64,000 nt of DNA from UBA6016 sp964568395. Lineage in GTDB: Bacteria; Campylobacterota; Campylobacteria; Campylobacterales; UBA6016. Position numbers and translations under genes: made by a program. Below, piece after piece: positions 52,380 through 61,181 of this stretch; the stretch's first letter is position 1; each line of letters starts with the position of its first letter. The DNA is taken from positions 1 to 64,000 of the forward strand of contig CAZMPN010000004.1 of assembly GCA_964568395.1 (NCBI GenBank), written 5' to 3'. The notes under the pieces were generated by a model that was not told the DNA's origin, ran no database searches, and worked only from the letters and a program-made list of their open reading frames with translations.

Positions 52380-53618
52380 ATGCTTATAAAAAATGCCGTC
52401 ATTTGCGATAAAAGAGGCGAAAAAAGAGCCGACGTAAGAGTGGAGGACGGCAAAATAAAGAAAATATCCTCGGAGCTTTCGCCTAAAAAAAACGAGCAGG
52501 TAATCGACGCCGCAGGCTGCTTTTTGATGCCGGGGATTATAGACACCGGCGCCAGCATAGGCGAAGGCGTACAAGATATCTACAAAGAGCTTCGCAAGCT
52601 CTCATCCTCCGCTATCAAAAGCGGGGTTACGACTATAGTGGTGCAGCCGGATACGGCTATAAATACGGAGATAGGCCTGGACTACTTCTTTTCAAAATCA
52701 AAGGAGCTCTCATTGTGCTCTCTTAGCGCGGTTGCGTCGGCTACGGAGAACAATGCGTGCGAGAAGCTAAACAACCTGGCGATAATCTTCAAAAACGGAG
52801 CGATGGGGGCGTTTATCCCGTCCTATGCGAACTCAAATACGCTCAAACGCTCCATGGAGTACTGCAAGATGTACGCAAAGCCGCTTTTCGTCAGATGCGC
52901 AAACCCACATCTGGACAAAGGCGCGGTCATGCATGAGGGCTCGGCGGCTTTTGCGATGGGTCTTGGCGGATTTAGCGTAGTCTCGGAGAGTAGCGAGATG
53001 GCGAAAGTCGTCGATATAGCTTCATATGTCGGCTCAAAACTGGTCGTCAGGGCTATTTCCAGCGAAAAATCGGCCGCGATAGCCAAAGAGGCGAAAAGGA
53101 ACTATTCGGATATATATTTTGACGTATCGCTCCACCATCTGCTCCTTACCGACAAAAATTGCGAGGGCTACAACAGCTACGCCAAAAACTATCCTCCGCT
53201 AAGAGAAGAGAGGGATAGAAACTCTCTTGTTTCGGCCGTAAAAGACTCTACTATAGATACGATAAGTTCCGGACATATTCCGGTCAGCGCCCTTACGAAA
53301 GATCTGTCGTTTGAAGAGGCCTCTTTCGGAATAGAGTCGCTCGATTTCTTCTTCGCGGCTCTTTATACGAGTCTGGTGAAACAATCGGCCGTCGAACTAA
53401 AAAAGATCAGCGAGCTTGTGAGCTACAACCCGGCCGTAATTCTTGGCATACCAAACAAGGGGCTCATCAAGGAAGGGTATGACGCCGACATGTTCATATT
53501 CGACCCGTCGGCAAGAACTACGGTTTCAAATCTGCCGTCTCCTTACGCCAATATGAAACTGGAAGGCTGCGTAACGCACACGATAAAAGACGGCGAGGTT
53601 AAGTTTGCGGCTATTTGA
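52380..53618 (+). CDS. Dihydroorotase paralogue lacking the metal site
   Basis: 412-residue amidohydrolase of the class I dihydroorotase/allantoinase type. Where active enzymes read DxHxHxR, this one reads MPGIIDTGASIGEG, with no histidines. The C-terminal beta domain (KGLIKEGYDADMFIFDP) is intact. Such inactive PyrC-like proteins are known in other bacteria as partners of aspartate transcarbamoylase. An active class II pyrC is present at 26050. It overlaps the mlaE start. Confidence 0.82.
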   Translation: MLIKNAVICDKRGEKRADVRVEDGKIKKISSELSPKKNEQVIDAAGCFLMPGIIDTGASIGEGVQDIYKELRKLSSSAIKSGVTTIVVQPDTAINTEIGLDYFFSKSKELSLCSLSAVASATENNACEKLNNLAIIFKNGAMGAFIPSYANSNTLKRSMEYCKMYAKPLFVRCANPHLDKGAVMHEGSAAFAMGLGGFSVVSESSEMAKVVDIASYVGSKLVVRAISSEKSAAIAKEAKRNYSDIYFDVSLHHLLLTDKNCEGYNSYAKNYPPLREERDRNSLVSAVKDSTIDTISSGHIPVSALTKDLSFEEASFGIESLDFFFAALYTSLVKQSAVELKKISELVSYNPAVILGIPNKGLIKEGYDADMFIFDPSARTTVSNLPSPYANMKLEGCVTHTIKDGEVKFAAI

Positions 53619-54414
53619 GCATGTCGAAAATACGCTTGCGTTAGTTGGTAGGCCTTTTATATCGGCATACTATGCCATAAACGCTCTGGGGAGGTTTTGT
53701 CTTTTTAACGCGGCGCTTCTTCCCATGCTTCTCAAAAAGCCGATCCGCATAAAAGAGATTTTTTATGAGATAGAGAGGATAGGCATAAACTCTAGCGCGA
53801 TAATAATACTTACGGCTATATTCATAGGTCTAGTCCAGGCTATCCAGATATATCAGGGTTTCCATAAGTTCGGGATGGAAAGCATGATGGGCTATACCAT
53901 CTTCTACGCCCTAGGAAAAGAGCTTGCCCCGGTTATCGCCGCCCTTATGGTGACTAGCCGCGCCGTCAGTTCGATGGCCGCCGAACTTGGAACAATGCGC
54001 GTAACTGAGCAGATAGACGCCATAGATACGTTGGCCGTCGACTCCAGAAAATATCTGGTAATACCGAAGATTATCGCAGCCACGGTGGCGCTGCCTGTTT
54101 TGACGGCTGTTTTCAATATCGTGGCGAACGTCTCCTCCTTCGCCATCTCCGTCGTAGCGTTAGATATAAACCCTACGTCCTATATGAACACTATCAAGCA
54201 GTATGCAGAGTTTAGCGACTATATGACCGGTCTTGTAAAAGCCGGAGTATTCGGATTTCTCATTAGCTCGATAGGGACCTACTGCGGCTATCACGCGTCA
54301 GGCGGGGCTAGAGGCGTAGGCCAGGCCACCACTGTTGCCGTAGTCATAGCCTCCGTAACTATTTTGGTTGCGGACTACTTCCTGGCCTCCCTATTTATAA
54401 TACTTGGATACTGA
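53605..54414 (+). CDS. mlaE: MlaE-family lipid transport permease
   Basis: 269 residues with about five or six membrane helices and the MlaE signature ALGKELAPVIAALMVTSRAVSSMAAELGTM (landmark MAAELGTMRVTEQIDAI). It is the permease of the ABC system moving phospholipids between inner and outer membrane. The ATPase MlaF and MCE protein are not in the window. TTG start inside the end of the dihydroorotase paralogue. Confidence 0.9.
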   Translation: MRLFEHVENTLALVGRPFISAYYAINALGRFCLFNAALLPMLLKKPIRIKEIFYEIERIGINSSAIIILTAIFIGLVQAIQIYQGFHKFGMESMMGYTIFYALGKELAPVIAALMVTSRAVSSMAAELGTMRVTEQIDAIDTLAVDSRKYLVIPKIIAATVALPVLTAVFNIVANVSSFAISVVALDINPTSYMNTIKQYAEFSDYMTGLVKAGVFGFLISSIGTYCGYHASGGARGVGQATTVAVVIASVTILVADYFLASLFIILGY

Positions 54415-54415
54415 T

Positions 54416-55330
54416 ATGCCTACGTCTATTTTTGGCCCCGTGCTGTCACGCAGGTTTGGGCTCTCGCTCGGCGTAGACCTCGTGGGGGAGGGGGTCAAAA
54501 AGTGCAACTATGACTGCCTTTACTGCGAACTCCCAAAAGGCGAGAAGGTATCCTCTATAGATAATCCAAAAGCCCCGGAGCTCATAGTCGCCGAGGTCAG
54601 GGATGCGCTAGCGAAAAATCAGGATATAGATTTTATTACGCTGACGGCAAACGGTGAGCCGACGTTGTATCCTAGGCTTTACGAGCTCGCCGGCAAGCTA
54701 AACGAAATCAAAGGCGCAAAGAAACTCCTCATTCTATCGAACGGTTCGACTATATGCGATGCCGAGGTCAGAAACGCCCTAAAGCTTTTTGACGTCGTGA
54801 AGCTCTCTCTCGACAGCGCCCTTGAAGCTAGTTTCAAAAAAATAGATAGGCCGATAAAGACGAGTCCAAAAGCGCTCATAGAGGCGATGGCCGGTTTCAA
54901 AAAAGAGTTTGGCGGCATATTGGTTCTTGAAACGCTGTTTGTCAAAAACGTAAACGATTCCGATGAGGATATAAAAGCCCTAAACGAGGCGTATAAAAAA
55001 ATATCCCCGGACAGGATAGATTTGAGCACGATAGATCGTCCGCCGGCGTACAGGGTGGAGGCCGTCTCTTCGGAGAGGCTAAGGGAGATCGCCATGACGC
55101 TTGACGCAAGCCTTATGGTCAGCATAGCGGCGAGAAAGAGCGACGGCGTAAAGGCAAGGTCTTTTAGCAAGGAAGAGATAATCTACTCCCTGAAAAACCG
55201 TCCGTTTAGCGTTTTCGATATAGAGACTCTTTTTGATGAGCCCTCAAAGATGGCGTTTGAAGAGATAAAAGAACAAGGGCTGATCAAAGAACGAGAGGTC
55301 GCCGGAACTAAGTTTTATTGGTGCTCCTGA
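54416..55330 (+). CDS. Radical SAM protein (COG0731 type)
   Basis: 304 residues with the cluster motif CNYDCLYC in GEGVKKCNYDCLYCELPKG and the family opening FGPVLSRRFGLSLGVDL. GEPTLYP and LDSA match the SAM-binding core. Related to TYW1-like Fe-S oxidoreductases, but the bacterial members have no assigned reaction that I know of. I use ATG 54416, two bases after the mlaE stop; an in-frame TTG at 54404 lies inside mlaE. Its 3' end overlaps the convergent FmdE-like gene by 23 bases. Confidence 0.85.
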   Translation: MPTSIFGPVLSRRFGLSLGVDLVGEGVKKCNYDCLYCELPKGEKVSSIDNPKAPELIVAEVRDALAKNQDIDFITLTANGEPTLYPRLYELAGKLNEIKGAKKLLILSNGSTICDAEVRNALKLFDVVKLSLDSALEASFKKIDRPIKTSPKALIEAMAGFKKEFGGILVLETLFVKNVNDSDEDIKALNEAYKKISPDRIDLSTIDRPPAYRVEAVSSERLREIAMTLDASLMVSIAARKSDGVKARSFSKEEIIYSLKNRPFSVFDIETLFDEPSKMAFEEIKEQGLIKEREVAGTKFYWCS

Positions 55331-55916
55331 TTTTTACTACGTTCTTTGTTTCAAATATGTCCGCTATTTTATGCAGCTTTTCGCCCCACGCGCTCTGAAA
55401 ATACGCTATATCGCCGCCTTTTTTAAACTCTTCCAATGCGCTTAGTATATCGGGCGTCGCTATCTTTTGTATCGGAGCAAAATCAAAATCTATAATCACG
55501 CTCTCGTTCGTATCTAGCCTACAAAAAGAGGCGAATCCGTCTATTTCGGAATCAAAGGTTATGTTGCCGGTTCTTTTGAACATACCGCCTATCCCCTTGA
55601 AGCCTCCTTCGTCCGATGCGCCGAATATGGCGGTGTATACGGATGCTACGACTCCCGTTGTCCCGCTATCTTTGGCGTCTCTCATGAAAATTTTGACCCC
55701 GCCCCTGATTGGCCTATCTTTGCCGTATAGCCTCTCTTTTACGGCCGCCGCGGACAAATACGCCGTTAGTACCGTAGGGCAAGCGTGCCCGGTCAGCTTG
55801 GCTATGTATTCGAAATCATATTCGACGGCTCCCAGTTCGAAACTCCCCAAAAAATCGGCCAGCGGGTCATAGCAGACGATTTTCGGCAGTTTGGCGTTAA
55901 GTGTTTTTATGTCCAT
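55308..55916 (-). CDS. FmdE-like protein of unknown function
   Basis: 202 residues with TGHACPTVLTAYL near residue 42, the metal-binding core typical of FmdE domains (first described beside formylmethanofuran dehydrogenase). No zinc-ribbon tail follows, and there is no methanofuran pathway here. The N-terminal 35 residues (LGSFELGAVEYDF) are of unknown nature. Possible metal or tetrapyrrole-linked role is inference. Confidence 0.65.
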   Translation of the reverse strand: MDIKTLNAKLPKIVCYDPLADFLGSFELGAVEYDFEYIAKLTGHACPTVLTAYLSAAAVKERLYGKDRPIRGGVKIFMRDAKDSGTTGVVASVYTAIFGASDEGGFKGIGGMFKRTGNITFDSEIDGFASFCRLDTNESVIIDFDFAPIQKIATPDILSALEEFKKGGDIAYFQSAWGEKLHKIADIFETKNVVKIRSTNKT

Positions 55917-56036
55917 ATTCTTAACCTTTTTTGGGTGATTATATATTTTTAAAAAATTTTAAACGATGATTCAAGTCAAGATTATTATAATCACAGCTTA
56001 ACTTACAATTAGAATTATTGATAATAGGAGGACGGT

Positions 56037-56555
56037 ATGAAAAGAGGCTTGTTTTTGGCGGCTGCTATATGTGCCGTATCGCTAATGGCTACCGATATGG
56101 ATGTGCAAAAACAAAAAGCGGCGGCCGCCGAGCTTAAAAAGACGATGATGGGCGAACTGAAGGCGAAGTTAAGCGAAGGTCCGGCCGCCGCCGTCGAGTT
56201 TTGTTCTAAAAACGCCATGAATATCACGAGCGCTATCGCAAAAAAACATAACCTGAACATAAAAAGGGTTTCCGAAAAAAATAGAAACCCGGTAAACGCC
56301 GCCGACGAAAACGACAAAAAGGCGCTTGCGCAGTTTGCGGAAAATATGAAGCAGAGCGGGAAGCCTGGCGAATATGTCGTCGTAAACGGAAAATATTATG
56401 AGCCTATGGTGACCAATGAAATGTGCGTGGTGTGCCACGGAAAAGATGCTAACGTAGCAAGCGAGACGGCCCAAAAAATAAAACAGCTATATCCTGACGA
56501 TAAGGCCGTAGGATACGGCGTGGGCGAGTTAAGAGGGGCAATATCCGTCTGGTAA
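56037..56555 (+). CDS. DUF3365 (Tll0287-like) periplasmic heme protein
   Basis: 172 residues: signal peptide (KRGLFLAAAICAVSLMA), a helical PAS-like domain, and a c-type heme site CVVCH (C130, C133, H134) followed by YPDDKAVGYGVGELRGAISVW, the family ending. Such domains act as redox or ligand sensors, alone or fused to kinases. AGGAGGACGGT precedes the ATG. It stands alone before the tRNA cluster. Confidence 0.82.
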   Translation: MKRGLFLAAAICAVSLMATDMDVQKQKAAAAELKKTMMGELKAKLSEGPAAAVEFCSKNAMNITSAIAKKHNLNIKRVSEKNRNPVNAADENDKKALAQFAENMKQSGKPGEYVVVNGKYYEPMVTNEMCVVCHGKDANVASETAQKIKQLYPDDKAVGYGVGELRGAISVW

Positions 56556-56581
56556 AAGGCGGATATTTTCAAATAAAAGTC

Positions 56582-56610
56582 TTGACAAATTAAGAAAAGT
56601 TGTATATAAT
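56582..56610 (+). promoter_or_regulatory. Consensus sigma-70 promoter of the tRNA cluster
   Basis: TTGACA (56582-56587), exactly 17 bases, TATAAT (56605-56610). Both hexamers match consensus, unusual for Campylobacterota where -35 boxes are weak. The first tRNA begins 37 bases downstream. Confidence 0.88.
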
Positions 56611-56646
56611 CACGCTTCCATTTTGGCTGTGAGCCAAAGTCGATAT

Positions 56647-56721
56647 TCCGGATTAGCTCAGCGGTAGAGTAGTCGGCTGTTAACCGATTGGTCGTAGGTT
56701 CGAATCCTACATCCGGAGCCA
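56647..56721 (+). tRNA. tRNA-Asn (GTT)
   Basis: 75 bases. Acceptor TCCGGAT pairs with ATCCGGA; anticodon GTT sits in GGCTGTTAACC; T-loop GGTTCGAATCC; discriminator G and encoded CCA. Confidence 0.96.
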
Positions 56722-56737
56722 TCGTACGGAGCAATAT

Positions 56738-56812
56738 GCGGGAGTAGCTCAGTGGTAGAGCACAACCTTGCCAAGGTTGGGGCCGCGGGTTCGATCCCCG
56801 TCTCCCGCTCCA
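56738..56812 (+). tRNA. tRNA-Gly (GCC)
   Basis: 75 bases. Acceptor GCGGGAG pairs with CTCCCGC; anticodon GCC in CCTTGCCAAGG; discriminator T and encoded CCA. It lies 16 bases after tRNA-Asn. Confidence 0.96.
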
Positions 56813-56832
56813 CTCGTTTTCAGATGTAGTAT

Positions 56833-56920
56833 GCGAGTGTGGTGGAATAGGTAGACACAAGAGACTTAAAATCTCTCGGACTTTTTGTCCGTGCCGGTTC
56901 GATTCCGGCCATTCGCACCA
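56833..56920 (+). tRNA. tRNA-Leu (TAA)
   Basis: 88 bases with the long variable arm of class II tRNAs (TCGGACTTTTTGTCCG). Acceptor GCGAGTG pairs with CATTCGC; anticodon TAA in GACTTAAAATC; encoded CCA. Confidence 0.96.
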
Positions 56921-56962
56921 CGCGATTGAAAAATAAGCTTCTTTATAATTTTTATTTATGTC

Positions 56963-57036
56963 GGCGATATAGCCAAGTGGTAAGGCAGGAGCCTGCAAAG
57001 CTCCCATCCCCGGTTCGAATCCGGGTGTCGCCTCCA
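56963..57036 (+). tRNA. tRNA-Cys (GCA)
   Basis: 74 bases. Acceptor GGCGATA pairs with TGTCGCC; anticodon GCA in GCCTGCAAAGC; discriminator T and encoded CCA. Confidence 0.96.
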
Positions 57037-57044
57037 CTATTTTT

Positions 57045-57135
57045 GGGTAGGTGGCAGAGTGGTTGAATGCACCGGTCTTGAAAACCGGCGATGGTGATGA
57101 GCCATTCGGGAGTTCGAATCTCCCCCTGCCCGCCA
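57045..57135 (+). tRNA. tRNA-Ser (TGA)
   Basis: 91 bases, class II with a long variable arm. Acceptor GGGTAGG pairs with CCTGCCC; anticodon TGA in GTCTTGAAAAC; discriminator G and encoded CCA. Last tRNA of the cluster, eight bases after tRNA-Cys. Confidence 0.96.
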
Positions 57136-57172
57136 CTAATTCTTACAACACTTCAACTGACCTTTCAATTTT

Positions 57173-59341
57173 TTAGCTTGGTATATTTATAACGAACCTA
57201 ACGCCGTTATCGGTATTGGATACTGATATTTTTCCGTTTAGGCTCTTTTCTATGATTATTTTCGTAATAAAAAGACCGAGCCCCACGCCGCTAACTTGCT
57301 TTTTTGTGGAGTAGTAAGGCTCGAATATCTTCTCCATATTCTCATTCGGTATAGGGTCTCCGAAGTTCTCTATCTCTATAACGCTACCGCCGCTTCCTTC
57401 TTTCGCGTTAATGGTTATGAGCGGTTTTGGCGGCTTGCTTGAGGCAATAGCCTCTTTTGCGTTTTCCAATATATTGAATATGGCTTGGGAGAGCTCGGAG
57501 AGATGGCCTTTGACGATGATTTCTTTATCGCAATTTATCTCTATCTTTATGCCGTCGATAGAATTTTTAAGACGCAGCTGCGTGATGGCGTTGTCAACGG
57601 CGTCGATAATCCTAAATTCTTCGGACTGGATTTCATCGGATATAAACAGCTTTCTGAAGTTGTCTATCATATCTGACATGGAACGTATCAGGCGCATAGA
57701 TTTCTCGGTCGCCTCCTCTATATACCCTTTGTTCACCTCTCCATAGTCGTAGGCTATTCTTAGGTCCTGGATTTGGATGCCTAGGGCGTTTAGAGGTTGT
57801 CTCCACTCGTGCGCTATGGTCGCTATCGTCTCGCCCATCGCCGCAAGCCTCGACTGCTTGATTAGCGCTTCGTCTTTTTGTCTTATCTCTGCGACGGCCT
57901 CATCTACTTTGTGGGCCAAATTTTTGTTTGCCTCCACTAGCACCTCGTTCAGCTTTTTTTGTGTAGCTTTGAGTTCGCTTATGTCTATAATCGTGCAAAA
58001 AAGAGACGACGCATAGCCTCTCTCGTCTTTCGCGCCGCTTATCGAGTGGACGGTATTTATGATTTCGCCGTGGCTCGTTATGAAATCGAGCTCTACGGGT
58101 TGTGCCGAGCCCGCCTCTTGAAATAGAACTATCTGTAGGCTAAGCAGCTCTTTTGATTCGCTAGTCAGTGCGTCGTTTATATTTTTTGGATCATAGCCTA
58201 TTAGCGAACGCATGGTATCGTTGCATCTTTCTATGGCGCCGTCCGCGCTCATCGTAAAATATCCGCACGGAGCGTTGTCGTATAGCTCTTTTAGGGAGTG
58301 CTCAGACTTCGCAAGGCTCTCCTTGGCGAAAAACCCCGCTACGCATGACGCATATATCACGGCAAAAGTAGTCGCTAGACCCAGATCCGATTCGTTGTAG
58401 TCTATATCTTTGTTTGCGAGGGCGACCATGCCGACCGTTTTTCCTTGGTATACGCACGGCACGCCCATAAATTTTCTTATCGGTATATGTCCGGGCGGGG
58501 TGCCGACGCTGGCGGGATGGCTTACTGGATCGTTGGCTATCATGGCCTTCTGCCTATCCAGCACATGACCGCCTAGTCCCCCGGCTTTTTCGAATATTAC
58601 GGTTTTTCCCTCTACTCCGCATGACGGAAATATATCCTTCGTCATTGTCGGGCAAACCAAAAAACCTGTGTTTTGGTCTATATATCCGACAAATCCGAAT
58701 TGGCTGGCCGTGAATTTGAGACAGTACTCCAAGACCTTTTCAGAGAGGGCCTCTATATCTTCGGCGTCTATGCACGCCTGAAAGGCGATCGGCAGTTCGC
58801 TTGACGCTTCAAGCCTCATTGTTTTTTGGCTCTCTTCATACTCCACGCTTCTTATGGACTGGAGCTTTGATATGTTCTCCCCAAGCAGCGCGGCTATCTT
58901 TTCCACGAGAGCCGCCCTTAGGCCGTCTTCTTCCAGCCCGTCGCATACCCCCATCAATACGCCTATCGTTTTGTTGCTCTTGATATCCAGTATAGGTGCA
59001 AATATCGCTTTTTGTATGCCGTGCCTGAGTTCCAGGTCGCTTTTGACGTATTCGTTTTTGGAGTAGTCGGCTATCGTTATTTTGGAGCTTTCTAGTGTTT
59101 CATACGAGGCCATTTTGCCGGGAGCGGACGGCATCATGATTTTATTGCTGGCCTCCTCCATGCCAAAAGAGAGCCTGACTACCAGCTTGTCGTCTAGCGC
59201 TTCGTCGGCAAGGGCTACCGCCCCTATTTTCATACCGCTTTTTGCGAGACCCTGAAGCGCGACGTGGTAAGCGTCCAGCTGCTTCTTACAGGCGCCGATT
59301 GTCTCTTTGGTGTGCCCGTATATCTCATCGTAGCTTTGCAT
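57173..59341 (-). CDS. Soluble GAF-GAF-PAS sensor histidine kinase
   Basis: 722 residues without membrane segments: two GAF-like regions (about 35-160 and 190-340; the second with GEGGLGGHV-like AGGLGGHVLDRQ), a PAS domain (about 350-460; YDNAPCGYFTMSADGAIERC), a coiled linker, then HisKA with IAHEWRQPLNALG and an ATPase domain (NILENAKEA, GVGLGLFITK). It should sense a cytoplasmic signal. No response regulator gene is adjacent. The start is the ATG at 59341. Confidence 0.87.
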   Translation of the reverse strand: MQSYDEIYGHTKETIGACKKQLDAYHVALQGLAKSGMKIGAVALADEALDDKLVVRLSFGMEEASNKIMMPSAPGKMASYETLESSKITIADYSKNEYVKSDLELRHGIQKAIFAPILDIKSNKTIGVLMGVCDGLEEDGLRAALVEKIAALLGENISKLQSIRSVEYEESQKTMRLEASSELPIAFQACIDAEDIEALSEKVLEYCLKFTASQFGFVGYIDQNTGFLVCPTMTKDIFPSCGVEGKTVIFEKAGGLGGHVLDRQKAMIANDPVSHPASVGTPPGHIPIRKFMGVPCVYQGKTVGMVALANKDIDYNESDLGLATTFAVIYASCVAGFFAKESLAKSEHSLKELYDNAPCGYFTMSADGAIERCNDTMRSLIGYDPKNINDALTSESKELLSLQIVLFQEAGSAQPVELDFITSHGEIINTVHSISGAKDERGYASSLFCTIIDISELKATQKKLNEVLVEANKNLAHKVDEAVAEIRQKDEALIKQSRLAAMGETIATIAHEWRQPLNALGIQIQDLRIAYDYGEVNKGYIEEATEKSMRLIRSMSDMIDNFRKLFISDEIQSEEFRIIDAVDNAITQLRLKNSIDGIKIEINCDKEIIVKGHLSELSQAIFNILENAKEAIASSKPPKPLITINAKEGSGGSVIEIENFGDPIPNENMEKIFEPYYSTKKQVSGVGLGLFITKIIIEKSLNGKISVSNTDNGVRFVINIPS

Positions 59342-59435
59342 ATTCGTAGCCTTTGCCTAGTTTACAATTTGCTAATATCATATAACTAAATGACTTATCT
59401 TATTTTATTTTTTAGTTTAAGAAAATAGGTTGTAA

Positions 59436-59461
59436 TATATATCTATATATTTAGATATATA
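59436..59461. promoter_or_regulatory. Putative ArsR operator
   Basis: TATATATCTA (59436-59445) and TAGATATATA (59452-59461) form a perfect 10-bp inverted repeat around six bases, 14 bases before the arsR ATG. Long A/T dyads of this sort are typical ArsR/SmtB sites. The A/T content tempers certainty. Confidence 0.6.
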
Positions 59462-59474
59462 GTTAGGTTGCTCT

Positions 59475-59804
59475 ATGGAAAATTTTTTAAAAGCGGTATC
59501 GGCTCTGAACGACGAGAGCAGGGTGGTGGTTTTGGCTTTTCTGCTCGAACATGGGTGCTGTTGCGTATGCGAGATAGAGGCCTCTTTGAATATGGCGCAG
59601 TCCACCCTCTCAAGACACCTGAAGATCCTAAAGGAGGCCGGTTTTTTGGCCGCTTCCAGAAAAAGGGCCAGAAGCTACTATGAAGTAAAGGCGGGCACCC
59701 AGATGCACGCCAATCTGCTAAAAGAGGTAGAAGCGCTAGGCCTTAAAATACCGATCAAGATATGCGCGGAAAATACGACTAGATGTCAAATATTAGGAAG
59801 ATAA
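59475..59804 (+). CDS. arsR: ArsR-family metalloregulator
   Basis: 109-residue winged-helix repressor (NMAQSTLSRHLKILKEAGFL). The metal site is in the alpha-3 region, GCCCVCEIE, which holds CxC like the arsenite-binding ELCVCDL of classical ArsR. It heads the cluster with arsenate reductase and permease, and the dyad in front of it suggests autoregulation. AGTTAGGTTG is the weak ribosome binding site region. Confidence 0.9.
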   Translation: MENFLKAVSALNDESRVVVLAFLLEHGCCCVCEIEASLNMAQSTLSRHLKILKEAGFLAASRKRARSYYEVKAGTQMHANLLKEVEALGLKIPIKICAENTTRCQILGR

Positions 59805-59805
59805 G

Positions 59806-60213
59806 ATGAAAAACGTACTGATCCTTTGCACCGGAAACTCATGCCGCTCCATCATGGGCGAGGCTCTCGTAAACCACTATCTGGGCGGACTTGGAATAAA
59901 AGCTTATTCCAGCGGGGTAGCGCCTAGCGGACAGGTAAATTTAAATGCGCTAAAAGCCCTTGAAAAAGAGGGGATAAGCACTAGCGGGCTTCGCTCGAAA
60001 AATCTGGCGGCTCTCGAGCATATAAACTTCGACCTCGTAGTTACCGTATGCGACCACGCAAAAGAGACGTGCCCGATGTTTCCGGGGCGTGTTCCGGTGC
60101 TTCACGTTGGATTTGGAGATCCTAGCGGCGGTCCTGAAGAGGGGTACACAAAGACGCTATACGAGATAAGAGATACGCTGCTTCCGCAGATAAAAGCGGC
60201 ATTGGGAGTTTGA
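59806..60213 (+). CDS. arsC: Arsenate reductase, thioredoxin-coupled (LMW phosphatase type)
   Basis: 135 residues. The phosphatase loop is CTGNSCR (C8-x5-R14) and the redox pair is C82/C89 (VCDHAKETC), the same layout as Staphylococcus ArsC. It reduces arsenate to arsenite, regenerated by thioredoxin. One base separates arsR from its ATG, and the permease follows. Confidence 0.93.
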   Translation: MKNVLILCTGNSCRSIMGEALVNHYLGGLGIKAYSSGVAPSGQVNLNALKALEKEGISTSGLRSKNLAALEHINFDLVVTVCDHAKETCPMFPGRVPVLHVGFGDPSGGPEEGYTKTLYEIRDTLLPQIKAALGV

Positions 60214-60214
60214 T

Positions 60215-61171
60215 ATGTGGCAGGGGTTTGTAGATTTGCTTGTATATGGCTGGTTTGGGATGCCAAAAGACGATGCATACGCCAAGGCCGTCAATTTTTT
60301 TATTTACGACGGCATAAAGATTATGGCTATGCTGGGCGTTATTATATTCTTCGTGACACTTCTTAGAAGTTGGTTTAATACCGAAAAGGTAAGGGATTAT
60401 CTGGCCGGAAAACATCCTCTTGTCGGACATGTGGCGGCAGCCATGTTTGGAATCGTGACGCCGTTTTGCTCATGCTCGGCCGTGCCGCTGTTTCTAGGAT
60501 TTATGCAGGCTCGTATTCCGGTCGGCGTTGCGTTCAGTTTTCTTATCTCCGCCCCAATGAACAATGAAATCGCAATAGGTATGCTGCTGGTGCTGTTTGG
60601 ATGGAAGATAGCCGCTTTATATGTTGGTTTCGGTCTTATCGTGGCGATACTCGGCGGCGTATTGCTGGGACGGTTAAAGGCGGAGAGATGGATACTTCTA
60701 AAAGTAGAGCCGCTCTCAAAGCCCGCATGCGCTTCAAGCGCAGGAAATGTCGGAGGATTTAAGCAAAGGGTCGCCCATGCGTACGACTACTCTCTTGATA
60801 TAATAAAAAAAGTTTGGCTATGGGTGCTTGCCGGGGTCGGCGTTGGCGCATTTGTACACGGCTTCGTGCCGACCGACATGGTTGTAAAAATCGCTGGTCC
60901 TGACAACCTGTTCGCCGTACCTTTGGCGGTTATGATGGGCGTGCCGGTGTATGCCAACTGCGCCGGAGCTATGCCGCTCGTTATTCCGATGGTCGAGAAG
61001 GGGATGGCTATGGGAACGGCTCTTAGCTTTATGATGAGCGTTACCGCGCTCAGTCTGCCGGAGGCGATAATACTGAAGCGAATACTGCACACGAAGCTTA
61101 TTTTGTTATTTTTCGGCATAGTCGCCGCAAATATAATGGTGGTAGGCTATCTATTTAATATCATTTTATAA
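60215..61171 (+). CDS. ArsP-like permease
   Basis: 318 residues with about eight membrane helices and the conserved TPFCSCSAVPLFLGF (about residues 81-95), plus APMNNEIAIG and GVPVYANCAGAMP. This is the permease family (PF03773 type) that includes ArsP, which exports trivalent organoarsenicals; the paired cysteines in FCSC could bind trivalent arsenic. Its position after arsC supports an arsenic role; whether inorganic or methylated arsenic is moved is not clear. Confidence 0.85.
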   Translation: MWQGFVDLLVYGWFGMPKDDAYAKAVNFFIYDGIKIMAMLGVIIFFVTLLRSWFNTEKVRDYLAGKHPLVGHVAAAMFGIVTPFCSCSAVPLFLGFMQARIPVGVAFSFLISAPMNNEIAIGMLLVLFGWKIAALYVGFGLIVAILGGVLLGRLKAERWILLKVEPLSKPACASSAGNVGGFKQRVAHAYDYSLDIIKKVWLWVLAGVGVGAFVHGFVPTDMVVKIAGPDNLFAVPLAVMMGVPVYANCAGAMPLVIPMVEKGMAMGTALSFMMSVTALSLPEAIILKRILHTKLILLFFGIVAANIMVVGYLFNIIL

Positions 61172-61181
61172 GGGAAAACGG

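Noticed and set aside
56396..57136. Minus-strand reading frame of 246 codons with WPESNRH- and GFEPTTN-like pieces
   Set aside because: It is antisense to five tRNA genes. Such tRNA-antisense translations are a known source of false proteins.
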